Positions 45,401-53,085 of a DNA stretch of 64,000 nucleotides are shown piece after piece. Origin of the DNA: Flavobacterium ajazii (GTDB lineage Bacteria > Bacteroidota > Bacteroidia > Flavobacteriales > Flavobacteriaceae); the NCBI RefSeq assembly GCF_010614725.1, contig NZ_JAAEHL010000002.1, positions 124,001 to 188,000 on the forward strand. Direction: 5' to 3'. The notes under the pieces were generated by a model. The model worked only from the letters and a program-made list of their open reading frames with translations. It had not been told where the DNA came from and searched no databases. Position numbers and translations under genes: made by a program. Numbering within the stretch: position 1 is the first letter of the stretch; every line of letters starts with the position of its first letter.

Positions 45401-45772
45401 TTTAACTGATCCATATCCTACAACCACTACCTCATTTAAAGCATTTGCTTCCTCAGCTAAAACAATATTAATCGTTTTTTTACCAGCTACAGCAACTGAC
45501 TGTGTTGTAAAACCTATAAATGAAAACTCCAAAGTTGCTTTTGAATTCGATAGTTTAATTTTGTATTTACCATCAAAATCAGTTGCAACACCGTTTTTCG
45601 AACCTTTTTCTAATACATTTACTCCAGGCAAGGTTAAACCTGATGCATCTTTTACGACACCTTCAACTGTTAAATCCTGTGCACTTACCTTATTACTGGT
45701 AAGCAAACACAAAAATAAAACAATTGCAAACCAACAATTTGTTCGTTGATCAAATAACTTTTTAAAATTCAT
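42488..45772 (-). CDS. SusC/RagA-family TonB-linked outer-membrane transporter
   Basis: 1094 residues. A signal peptide (about 1-31, ending KVSAQ) precedes a CarboxypepD_reg-like domain (about 34-110), the TonB-interacting NEVVVVGYG segment (about 114-122), a plug with SDIETLTVLKDASSTAIYGS and GANGVILITTKSG, then a large barrel ending in a terminal Phe (IFGLNVNF). It imports glycan fragments bound by SusD. As the first gene of the locus, it follows a 730-base region with two LacI-type operators. Confidence 0.95.
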   Translation of the reverse strand: MNFKKLFDQRTNCWFAIVLFLCLLTSNKVSAQDLTVEGVVKDASGLTLPGVNVLEKGSKNGVATDFDGKYKIKLSNSKATLEFSFIGFTTQSVAVAGKKTINIVLAEEANALNEVVVVGYGSVKKSDLTGAVASISGTDLKKVPVPNVAEALTGRIAGVQVTSSEGSPDAEISIRVRGGGSLTQSAAPLYIVDGFPVNSMSDISSSDIETLTVLKDASSTAIYGSRGANGVILITTKSGKDGKLAVSFNAFYGMKTRAKDFDVLPVEDYVKWQYEYALLNQGSGTKVASNPTSYTNYFGNWQDYDMYKGMKGNDWQKQIFGRTGEVQSRDLGIRGGNEKLNYNFNYAHYDEKAIMLGSDYKRNNLSLALKSKVNDKIDLTYTMRYSDTQINGGGVNEQNEKSSADSRLRNAIAYAPLPIPGISTDETNEDVANSLVNPVLSVWDNDREQSRKNFNMLGSFSWELVDNLKFKTELGLDNFYYQDARFYGTSTYYVNSSPDVTAPFKGMPALIMTDKKDNRFRNANTLNYDFKKLLGKNHHIDLLVGEETLRTTSTTLTNTLHGFPDFFDLDLSRKLTTQSGTVNPAYVGTPSNSNQARFVDNYYAPDDKLLSFFGRANYNFKDRYLLTATFRADGSSKFLGNNVWGYFPAFAAAWKISEEGFLKDQSWLSQLKIRASYGEAGNNNIPTGQTVQNFESKPITTINGVSTSWATNSKYMANPNLKWETTVTQNIGLDFGFFNNRLSGTLDFYNNKTSDLLIEFPVAGTGYEYQYRNMGQTQNTGFEASLNIAAIEAKNYGLNFSFNVGINKNKINSLGIMGDFPYSSGWASNQITNDYMVMQGYALGQMYGYRNAGRYEVSDFDWNGTTYTLKGGLVDNGPVGAMPGSMKLKDLNGDNIIDSKDQEIIGSALPKNTGGMVINANAYGFDLSAAFNWALDYDVYNADKIEFSTASQTNGEYRNLSTVMADGKRWTNLNPTTGELVTDPTALAALNANTTMWSPYMGRFVLSDWAVEDASFLRLNTLTLGYTAPESFISHLGLTKLRGYLTASNVFVWTNYSGSDPEVSTRRKTTLSPGVDSSAYPRSRQLIFGLNVNF

Positions 45773-45907
45773 AGTTTACTGTTTAGTTTATTTATATAGT
45801 TTATTTAAAAGTTCACATTTTATTAGCTTATTTATTTGGAATAAAAATCCTGCAAAAACATTGAAAATGTTAAAAAAAAACGGTTTTTCTTTCACAAAAA
45901 AACAACA

Positions 45908-45921
45908 TGTAATCGATTACA
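45908..45921. promoter_or_regulatory. LacI-type operator before susC
   Basis: TGTAATCGATTACA is a perfect 14-base palindrome matching TGnAAnCGnTTnCA. It lies 136 bases upstream of the susC ATG. Confidence 0.7.
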
Positions 45922-46092
45922 CAAACATAGAAAAAAAATCTATATAAAAAATTAAATTTCATAAAATAATCACAAAAAAAATTACGAATAAAAAATTATT
46001 CTCTTTTTTAATATCATATATTTATTTTTTTACCTCGATAATTATCAAATACACTTTTATTTTTTTTAAGCTTATTAAAATATTGAATTAAA

Positions 46093-46106
46093 TTCAATCG
46101 ATTGCA
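46093..46106. promoter_or_regulatory. Second, weaker LacI-type site before susC
   Basis: TTCAATCGATTGCA keeps the CAATCGATTG core and the 3' half-site but has T instead of G at position 2. It is 185 bases from the perfect site, a distance compatible with looping. Confidence 0.45.
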
Positions 46107-46450
46107 CGTTCTTAAATCATTTTAACAATTCCAAGAAAAACGTGGATAAAAAGCAATTTCTTACGAATTCAGAATGATTGTAAATTTTGGAAGAAAAATC
46201 CAGTTATTATTCCAAAAAGAAAAACTCCTTTATTCAGTAAAAAGAATACAAGCGATATGTTTTGACTCTTTTTTTCACAAAAAGCACCTCAAAGCATTAA
46301 GTTTTTTATCACTTAGTCATTCCATGTTAGTTTCGCTTATAAAAAAAGAGCAAATAAGAAATTAACAGGGACCTGTTTTGATTAACCTAAAATGTATCAA
46401 TTTACACTTCGTTAAACCAACATACCTCCCTTTTATAAATCTTTTTGCAT

Positions 46451-46488
46451 AAAAAAACCTTTAAACAAATATGCTTAAAGGTTTTTAT
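46451..46488 (-). terminator. Terminator of the MFS gene
   Basis: AAAACCTTTAA..TTAAAGGTTTT stem flanked by A and T tracts, 18 bases past the MFS stop. Confidence 0.8.
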
Positions 46489-46505
46489 TTTCAAATTTAT
46501 TCTTC

Positions 46506-47672
46506 TTAAATATTCTGCAACTGTAAATTTACTTTATGTTTCTGCATTAAAACAAAAGTAATAATTATTCCGGTCACTGCCATTGCGACTCCGACAAGAT
46601 TCGGTGAAGCAAAATCATAACCAGCAGCCAAAGGCAACCCTCCTAAAAAAGCTCCCAAAGCATTTCCAACATTAAAACTTCCCTGAAGTGATGCCGATGC
46701 AATCATTTCAGCATCTTTAGCAGTACGTATCATCAACATTTGAATAGGAGCAATTACTGAAAAAGAAATAGCTCCTGTTAAAAAAGTCAAAAACAATGAT
46801 ACATATTGATTAAAGGAGAAAAAGTAAACCATCAATAGATCAACTACCATTATAAGTAACAAAGCTAATATGGTAGGTGCCGGAGAATATTTATCAGCCA
46901 GTTTTCCTCCTGCAAAATTCCCGACAACCATTCCGAAACCAGCAAGAATTAAAATATATGAAACATCTTCTGGCGAAAAATTAGAAATATTAATTAATAA
47001 AGGAGCAATATAACTGATCCACGCAAATAATCCTCCAAAACCAATTGCAGTGATTCCGATAATTAACCAGGCTTCTGTTTTTTTGAAAAACTGTAATTGT
47101 GTTTTCATATTGACATTTCCTGCTTTTTCCAATTTTGGCATCCATAACGAAATAAATATAAAGGTAAGCAAACCCGTAAAAGCGATTAATATAAAGGTAT
47201 AACGCCAAATAAAATGATGTCCTATATAAGTACCTATTGGCACACCAATTAAGTTAGCAATAGTTAATCCGGCAAACATAATAGAAATAGCCTGTGCTTC
47301 TTTTCCTTTATCTGCCAGACGGCTTGCAACTACCGCTCCTACTCCAAAGAATGCTCCGTGTGGTAAACCAGAAAGAAAACGAGAAGCAAATAAAAAATTA
47401 TAATTTGGCGCAATTATCGAAAGCGTATTAAAAACGGTTAGCATCAACGCCAATAGCAAAAGCATTTTTTTTGGCGGAAAGTTTCTTCCTAAGATTACTA
47501 ATAACGGTGCGCCAATAACAACACCCAAAGCATATGATGAAATTAAATATCCAGCAACGGGAATTGACACCTTCATATCTGAAGCAATATCAGGCAAAAG
47601 GCCCATCATAACAAATTCAGTTATTCCTATAGTTAAGCCTCCTAAAGACAAGGCAATAAGACTTTTTTTCAT
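46506..47672 (-). CDS. MFS transporter (drug/arabinose-efflux type)
   Basis: 388 residues with twelve membrane helices. The start MKKSLIALSLGGLTIGITEF and the motifs GISEFVMMGLLPDIA-like (about 17-31) and FFGVGAVVASRLADKGKEAQ (about 108-127) place it among DHA1/AraJ-like exporters. It would export small molecules using the proton gradient; the substrate is unknown. It is divergent from an AraC regulator at 47776 with about 100 bases between them, a common regulator-exporter pairing. A TAAATTTG element is present on the minus strand at 47710-47717. Confidence 0.88.
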   Translation of the reverse strand: MKKSLIALSLGGLTIGITEFVMMGLLPDIASDMKVSIPVAGYLISSYALGVVIGAPLLVILGRNFPPKKMLLLLALMLTVFNTLSIIAPNYNFLFASRFLSGLPHGAFFGVGAVVASRLADKGKEAQAISIMFAGLTIANLIGVPIGTYIGHHFIWRYTFILIAFTGLLTFIFISLWMPKLEKAGNVNMKTQLQFFKKTEAWLIIGITAIGFGGLFAWISYIAPLLINISNFSPEDVSYILILAGFGMVVGNFAGGKLADKYSPAPTILALLLIMVVDLLMVYFFSFNQYVSLFLTFLTGAISFSVIAPIQMLMIRTAKDAEMIASASLQGSFNVGNALGAFLGGLPLAAGYDFASPNLVGVAMAVTGIIITFVLMQKHKVNLQLQNI

Positions 47673-47709
47673 TTTGATTCTAGTAGAAAGGAAATTAATT
47701 TCTACGATA

Positions 47710-47717
47710 CAAATTTA
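47710..47717 (-). promoter_or_regulatory. Candidate -7 element of the MFS gene
   Basis: The complement reads TAAATTTG, 38 bases before the MFS ATG and inside the shared regulator-exporter gap. A palindrome-like ATATTTACGATATAAA segment next to it may be an operator for the AraC protein. Confidence 0.45.
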
Positions 47718-47775
47718 ACACCGTTAACCATCAAAAAAGTTGTATATTTACGATATAAAATTGTAAATTTAAGTT

Positions 47776-48609
47776 ATGCCTAAATTAAATCAGTTTAAAA
47801 CGTTAGTTCTTGATGAATTTGAAGAAGAAAAATTTCATCTTCCTCCACATACGCATACCTATTACGAAATCATCTATATTAAGAAAGGAAGTGGCGTTCA
47901 TCATTTAAACAACAATCTATTAGTTTATAAAGCAGGAGACTTATTTGTGATTTCACCAGACGACCAACACTATTTTGATATCAAGAAAAGTACCCGCTTC
48001 ATTTTTATCAAATTCACTGATAATTATTTCAACTCTAAACAGAGTCTTACCTGCGATGAATTTCTAGTAAATACTCCCGAAAGTTTCATGAGGGATAAAA
48101 TTTTAAAAGAAACCGTTTTAAAATTTGATGAACCTTGCAAAACAATTCTAAAAAACACGGTCGAAAATATTGTAACCTACGATCGTTATATTGATGTTAC
48201 CACTTCTCCAATTGTTTTTTATCAGATTCTTTCGATTTTTGGCTTGATTAAAGAAACTATTCGCTGTATGAATCTGCAGATGCAATCGACACATTTAGAC
48301 AATGAACAAATTGCGAATTATATTCATCAGAATATTTATCAGCCAAAATTAGTTCAGGTTAAAGTAATTGCAGAGCATTTTAATATTGCTCACACCTATT
48401 TCAGTGCTTATTTCAAAAGGACTTTTGGCGTTAGTTATCGCGAATACATTCATAATTTACGAACCACTTTAATCGAAAAAAGGTTTCACAACAATCAATT
48501 GCCGATTAAACAAATTGCGTACGAATTTGGTTTTACAGATGAAAGTCATTTAACCAATTATTTCAAAAAACGAAAAAACATGAAACCAACCGATTTCAAA
48601 AAACTCTAG
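47776..48609 (+). CDS. AraC-family transcriptional regulator with cupin sensor
   Basis: 277 residues. The N-terminal cupin (about 15-95) includes HTHTYYEIIYIKKGSGVHHL and GDLFVISPDDQHYF. The C-terminal double helix-turn-helix (about 180-277) includes VKVIAEHFNIAHTYFSAYFK, FGVSYREYIHNLRTTLIEKR and QIAYEFGFTDESHLTNYFKK. The order sensor-then-HTH is that of AraC-type activators. It probably controls the divergent MFS gene; its inducer is unknown. Confidence 0.92.
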   Translation: MPKLNQFKTLVLDEFEEEKFHLPPHTHTYYEIIYIKKGSGVHHLNNNLLVYKAGDLFVISPDDQHYFDIKKSTRFIFIKFTDNYFNSKQSLTCDEFLVNTPESFMRDKILKETVLKFDEPCKTILKNTVENIVTYDRYIDVTTSPIVFYQILSIFGLIKETIRCMNLQMQSTHLDNEQIANYIHQNIYQPKLVQVKVIAEHFNIAHTYFSAYFKRTFGVSYREYIHNLRTTLIEKRFHNNQLPIKQIAYEFGFTDESHLTNYFKKRKNMKPTDFKKL

Positions 48610-48651
48610 TTAGCGAAATCTTAAATAATGATTTGCTCGAAGTTTTTTAAC

Positions 48652-48659
48652 TAAATTTG
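48652..48659 (+). promoter_or_regulatory. -7 element of the copper cluster
   Basis: TAAATTTG, 22 bases before the TTG start at 48681; a TTG at 48633-48635 is only 16 bases upstream, shorter than ideal. It probably starts the transcript for the first three copper-cluster genes. Confidence 0.5.
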
Positions 48660-48680
48660 TATTTCTAAAAAACAATTTCT

Positions 48681-49040
48681 TTGAAAAAGAAAATCCACAT
48701 AATAATGCTTTTTATAACTCTTAGCTTCTTTTTGAATCCGAGTTATACTTATGCATGCAATACTGGACATTCTAAAGAAATTGCTTCTAATGAAGAAAAC
48801 AGCTGTTCTAAAAAATGCTGTGAAAAGAAAACTTCAAAACAAGAAAAACATAATTGTGATGGGAAATGCCGTCATTCTGGCTGTAATACAACAGCATTTC
48901 AAAATATCATTTTAAACTCAAACGAATTTGATTTACAGAAAAATGTTTTCAATTTTTCTATAAAAAATACTTTTACTTATTACGCTGAGGTTAATATTTC
49001 TGCGGGTTTCACTTCAATTTGGCTTCCGCCGAAAATATAA
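48681..49040 (+). CDS. Secreted Cys/His-rich protein of the copper cluster
   Basis: 119 residues from a TTG start (MKKKIHIIMLFITLSFFLNP); the signal peptide ends near YTYA. The mature part holds CSKKCCEKKT and HNCDGKCRHSGCN, with several His residues, so it looks metal binding. The C-terminus ends FTSIWLPPKI, a tail seen in small proteins of flavobacterial copper loci. An internal ATG (Met9) would leave a shorter signal. No named family is recognised. A periplasmic copper-buffering role is inferred from content and neighbours. Confidence 0.7.
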   Translation: MKKKIHIIMLFITLSFFLNPSYTYACNTGHSKEIASNEENSCSKKCCEKKTSKQEKHNCDGKCRHSGCNTTAFQNIILNSNEFDLQKNVFNFSIKNTFTYYAEVNISAGFTSIWLPPKI

Positions 49041-49137
49041 TTATTGCATTTGTAACAGCCCATATTGGGTCTTTTTGAAATCAACTTTTTTAATTAATTT
49101 TAAAGGAAATAAATTCCTTTACCAAACAGTATATACG

Positions 49138-49665
49138 ATGAAAAAATCAATCATAGCTTTAGCAACAGTATTTACAGTATTATTTAGCGCCAATACTATT
49201 CAGGCAAAAAACAATAATTCTGAATTGACAGCAATTGAAATCGCCGATTCTCAATTACAATCGGTTTACGATGCTTATTTTACAGTAAAAGATGCACTTA
49301 TTAAAAGTGATAGCAAATTAACTTCAGCGAAAGCCGCAAGTTTATTAACTGCAATCACAGCAGTAAAAATGGACAAATTAAAAAGCAACGAACATACGGT
49401 TTGGATGAAAGTAGTTAAAAAATTAACTGCCGATGCCAAAAGTATTTCAGCTACAACGGATTTAAAAAAACAACGTGAGACTTTCAAATCGTTATCTAAA
49501 AGCACTTACGATTTGATAAAAGTGTCAAGTCCAGCAGAACCAATCTACAAACAATATTGCCCAATGGCTGATGCTGACTGGCTAAGCAAAGAAAAAGCAG
49601 TTAAGAATCCGTACTATGGTTTTTCGATGCTGTCTTGCGGAAACGTCATAGAAACGATCAAATAA
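49138..49665 (+). CDS. DUF3347 periplasmic protein (copper-locus type)
   Basis: 175 residues from the ATG at 49138 (a TTG at 49075 in frame is rejected because the ATG starts a clean signal peptide, MKKSIIALATVFTVLFSANT). The DUF3347 domain shows VYDAYFTVKDALIKSDSKL, a four-helix layout, and the conserved IYKQYCPMADADWLSKE and KNPYYGFSMLSCGNVIETIK, with two Cys plus Met that could bind copper. DUF3347 also occurs in efflux adaptor proteins. A periplasmic copper-binding role is likely but unproven here. Confidence 0.82.
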   Translation: MKKSIIALATVFTVLFSANTIQAKNNNSELTAIEIADSQLQSVYDAYFTVKDALIKSDSKLTSAKAASLLTAITAVKMDKLKSNEHTVWMKVVKKLTADAKSISATTDLKKQRETFKSLSKSTYDLIKVSSPAEPIYKQYCPMADADWLSKEKAVKNPYYGFSMLSCGNVIETIK

Positions 49666-49667
49666 AT

Positions 49668-50228
49668 ATGAAGCTCTACATCAAAAACATGGTGTGCGGC
49701 CGATGCAAAATGGTTGTGAAGTCTGAGTTGGAAAAACTCGGACTTCAAACTATTGCTGTTGAATTGGGAGAAGTTGAATTACAGAACGAAATCAACGATT
49801 CGCAAAAAGAGGTTTTATTAGAAAATCTCCAAGCTTTAGGTTTTGATTTGATCGATGATAAAAAAACGAAAACCGTCGAGAAAATAAAAAATCTGATTGT
49901 CGATTTGGTTCATCATAAAAACAATGATTTAAAAATCAACCTATCAGAATATCTGGCAGAAAACCTTAATCAGGATTATAATTCGTTGAGCAACTTATTT
50001 TCTGAAATCGAAAATACGACTATCGAGAAGTATTTCATTAGTCAGAAAATCGAAAAAGTAAAAGAATTGTTGGTTTATAATGAACTTTCTCTTAGCGAAA
50101 TTGCCGATATTCTCAACTACAGCAACGTAGCACATTTAAGCAATCAATTCAAGAAAATTACGGGCTACACTCCTACTTCATTCAAACAATTGAAAGATAA
50201 TAAACGTATTCAGATAGAGAATTTGTAA
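49668..50228 (+). CDS. HMA-like metal-sensing AraC-type regulator
   Basis: 186 residues from the ATG at 49668, three bases after the DUF3347 stop. The N-terminal part starts MKLYIKNMVCGRCKMVVKSE, the MxCxxC pattern of heavy-metal-associated domains, and spans about 65 residues. The C-terminal AraC HTH (about 85-180) shows VKELLVYNELSLSEIADILN and VAHLSNQFKKITGYTPTSFK. It has no cupin sensor. A Cu(I)-responsive activator for the copper genes is the obvious inference; the second HTH of a classical AraC pair is less clear, so the DNA-binding part may be short. Confidence 0.8.
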   Translation: MKLYIKNMVCGRCKMVVKSELEKLGLQTIAVELGEVELQNEINDSQKEVLLENLQALGFDLIDDKKTKTVEKIKNLIVDLVHHKNNDLKINLSEYLAENLNQDYNSLSNLFSEIENTTIEKYFISQKIEKVKELLVYNELSLSEIADILNYSNVAHLSNQFKKITGYTPTSFKQLKDNKRIQIENL

Positions 50229-50237
50229 AAGTCAATC

Positions 50238-50415
50238 TCTCGCAAAGGCGCAGAGACGCAAAGTTTTTTTATTCTCCCGCAGATTTGGCAGATTTAGCAG
50301 ATAAATTAATTGTAAATATTAAAATTTAAATCAGCTAAATCTGCAGAATCTGCGGGAGACATTTTTTAATTATCTTAACAAATATAAAACTTTGCGTCTC
50401 TGCGATTTTGCGAGA
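50238..50415. repeat. Nested palindromic element splitting the copper cluster
   Basis: The outer arms TCTCGCAAAGGCGCAGAGAC and its continuation pair over about 30 bases with the right end (50386-50415; about two mismatches). The inner arms (50273-50298 and 50334-50359; 24 of 26 positions) contain CCGCAGATTT and CAGATTTAGC. The loop is about 35 nt. The gap 50229-50547 holds no gene; this element fills most of it. Confidence 0.7.
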
Positions 50416-50547
50416 TTAATAACAACCTTAAAAAAATCTGCTTGAAACAAAAATCTTAGTAAATCTTACAAATCATTCTCAAAATTATACAAATCGTTGT
50501 AAATTGTACTTCTGAAATTTGCATTGTAATACTTAAAAACCAATACA

Positions 50548-53079
50548 ATGACCCACCAATATATAATTTCAGGAATGTCTTGCAACGGATGCCGAACCAA
50601 AGTCGAAAAAACTTTAAATGAGGTCGAAGGCGTTCAGGCAGAAGTGACTTTAAATCCGCCAACGGCTGTCATAACAATGGAAAACCATGTTCCGACAGAA
50701 AAATTTCAGGAAGTTTTATCGGCCGCAGGAAATTATACCATTGCAATGGATTCTCCTAAAAACCATTCTGAACCAGCAATAAAATCATGCTGTTCGGGTC
50801 ATAAAAAAGAGAACCACGATCACCATAAAACAGCTGAAAAAGTACATCAACATAGTGCAAATGGCCTTTATTATTGTCCAATGCATTGCGAAGGCGACAA
50901 AACCTATAATAAACCTGGAGACTGCCCTGTCTGCGGAATGGATTTAGTGCCACAAGTTGCTATCACAGCAACACAATTTACCTGCCCGATGCATCCAGAA
51001 ATTGTTTCAAACGAACCAGGCGACTGTCCAATTTGCGGAATGGATTTAGTTCCGATGCAGGCTTCAGAAAGCGAAGAAAACAAAACCTATACGGATCTAT
51101 TGAAAAAAATGAAAATTGCGATTTTGTTTACGCTTCCTATTTTCATTATTTCAATGTCAGAAATGATTCCGAATAACCCGCTTTACAATATAGTGTCTAT
51201 TGAAAAATGGAATTGGGTTCAGTTTTTATTTTCGATTCCAGTTTTATTTTATGCGGGCTGGATGTTTTTTGTTCGTGCTTACAAATCTATTGTGACTTGG
51301 AATCTGAATATGTTTACTCTAATCGGAATTGGAACCAGCGTTGCTTTCCTTTTTAGCATCGCCGGAATGTTTTTTCCTGATATTTTCCCAACCGAATTCA
51401 AATCACATCACGGAACGATTCATTTGTATTTTGAAGCCGCAACCGTAATTATCACTTTGGTTTTATTGGGACAATTATTGGAAGCCAAAGCACATGGACA
51501 AACCAATGGCGCAATAAAAGAATTACTGAAATTGGCTCCGACAGAAGCTACTTTGGTAGAAAATGGAGTAGATAAAGTAATTTCTATTCACAACATCAAA
51601 AAAGGCGATTTACTTCGTGTAAAACCAGGAGAAAAAATTCCAGTTGATGGAAAAATAACTTCTGGTGAAAGCAGTATCGACGAATCGATGATTACAGGAG
51701 AACCAATTCCCGTAGACAAAAAAACAGCCGATGCAGTTATCTCAGGAACTATAAACGGTACCAAATCATTTGTGATGATTGCTGAAAAAGTCGGTTCAGA
51801 AACGATGCTTTCACAGATTATCCAGATGGTAAATGACGCCAGCAGATCTCGTGCTCCAATTCAGAAATTAGCCGATCACGTTTCTAAATATTTTGTACCC
51901 ACGGTTGTTATTATTTCTGTGTTGACATTCTTTCTTTGGGCGAAATTTGGACCAGAGCCCGCTTATGTTTACGGATTAATTAATGCCATTGCCGTTTTAA
52001 TTATAGCCTGTCCCTGCGCGCTTGGATTGGCGACACCAATGTCGGTTATGGTCGGAGTTGGAAAAGGCGCTCAAAACGGCATCCTGATTAAAAATGCAGA
52101 AGCCTTAGAAAACATGAACAAAATTGATGTTTTGATAACCGATAAAACGGGAACAATTACCGAAGGAAAACCGTCGGTTGAAAAAATAGCTGCTGTTAAT
52201 AATGACGAAGATTTTCTGCTTGAAAACATTGCTTCGTTAAATCAGCACAGCGAACATCCATTAGCGCAGGCCGTTGTGCATTACGCGAAAACAAAAAACA
52301 CTATTTTTAAAGAAGTTCATGGTTTTGAAACTATTGCTGGAAAAGGCGTTTTAGGAATCATAGAAAACAAAAAAGTCGCTTTAGGAAATAAAAAATTAAT
52401 GGACGAAATTGGTGCCGCTATTTCTTCAGATCTAGAAAAACAAGTTATTGCCGAACAGAATTTAGGCAAAACTATTTCGTATATTGCTATTGATCAGACT
52501 ATTTTAGGCTATGTTGCTATTACCGATGCCATTAAAGAAAACAGTGCAAAAGCGATTCAAGAATTAATTGCACAAGGTGTTGAAGTAATCATGATGACGG
52601 GTGATAATCATAATACTGCAAAAGCAGTTGCCGATCATTTACATCTAAGTTCTTTCAAAGCAGATTGTCTGCCCGAAGATAAATTGAAAGAAATCGAACG
52701 TCTGCAAGCTCAAGGAAAAATTGTTGCCATGGCAGGCGATGGAATCAACGACGCTCCTGCCTTAGCACAATCTAACATTGGAATTGCTATGGGAACAGGA
52801 ACCGATGTTGCGATTGAAAGTGCTAAAATTACTTTAGTAAAAGGAGACTTAAACGGGATTGTAAAAGCAAAAAAACTCAGCCATTCTGTGATGTCAAACA
52901 TCAAACAGAATTTATTCTTTGCTTTTATTTATAATACTTTGGGCGTGCCAATTGCTGCTGGAATTTTATATCCGATTTTAGGAATCTTGCTTTCGCCAAT
53001 GTTGGCTGCAGTAGCAATGAGTTTAAGTTCGGTATCCGTAATCGTAAATGCTTTGCGATTGAGAAATTTAAAATTATAA
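50548..53079 (+). CDS. copA: Cu(I)-exporting P1B-type ATPase with HMA and two Cys-rich metal-binding modules
   Basis: 843 residues. HMA domain about 1-65 with Cys12 and Cys15 (GMSCNGC). Two heavy-metal-binding-domain-type modules (about 108-135 and 145-172) show [17 protein letters not shown] and [20 protein letters not shown]. The core has CPC at 488-490 in membrane helix 6, DKTGT (Asp532), HP in SEHPLAQ, and [11 protein letters not shown]. It pumps Cu(I) (possibly Ag(I)) out of the cytosol. The multicopper oxidase gene begins six bases after its stop. Confidence 0.95.
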   Translation: MTHQYIISGMSCNGCRTKVEKTLNEVEGVQAEVTLNPPTAVITMENHVPTEKFQEVLSAAGNYTIAMDSPKNHSEPAIKSCCSGHKKENHDHHKTAEKVHQHSANGLYYCPMHCEGDKTYNKPGDCPVCGMDLVPQVAITATQFTCPMHPEIVSNEPGDCPICGMDLVPMQASESEENKTYTDLLKKMKIAILFTLPIFIISMSEMIPNNPLYNIVSIEKWNWVQFLFSIPVLFYAGWMFFVRAYKSIVTWNLNMFTLIGIGTSVAFLFSIAGMFFPDIFPTEFKSHHGTIHLYFEAATVIITLVLLGQLLEAKAHGQTNGAIKELLKLAPTEATLVENGVDKVISIHNIKKGDLLRVKPGEKIPVDGKITSGESSIDESMITGEPIPVDKKTADAVISGTINGTKSFVMIAEKVGSETMLSQIIQMVNDASRSRAPIQKLADHVSKYFVPTVVIISVLTFFLWAKFGPEPAYVYGLINAIAVLIIACPCALGLATPMSVMVGVGKGAQNGILIKNAEALENMNKIDVLITDKTGTITEGKPSVEKIAAVNNDEDFLLENIASLNQHSEHPLAQAVVHYAKTKNTIFKEVHGFETIAGKGVLGIIENKKVALGNKKLMDEIGAAISSDLEKQVIAEQNLGKTISYIAIDQTILGYVAITDAIKENSAKAIQELIAQGVEVIMMTGDNHNTAKAVADHLHLSSFKADCLPEDKLKEIERLQAQGKIVAMAGDGINDAPALAQSNIGIAMGTGTDVAIESAKITLVKGDLNGIVKAKKLSHSVMSNIKQNLFFAFIYNTLGVPIAAGILYPILGILLSPMLAAVAMSLSSVSVIVNALRLRNLKL

Positions 53080-53085
53080 TCATTC

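Larger units (their letters stand above)
45773..46450. other. Long AT-rich control region upstream of susC, no gene
   Basis: Very AT-rich with long A and T runs. It contains LacI-type palindromes at 45908 and 46093 but no clear TAnnTTTG promoter on the minus strand. A 63-codon frame at 46174-46365 has low complexity and no recognisable family or leader signals and is not called. The long leader fits a strongly regulated susC transcript. Confidence 0.6.

Noticed and set aside
46174..46365. 63-codon open frame upstream of susC
   Set aside because: Low complexity, AT-driven composition, no family, no leader signals; more likely part of the susC control region.
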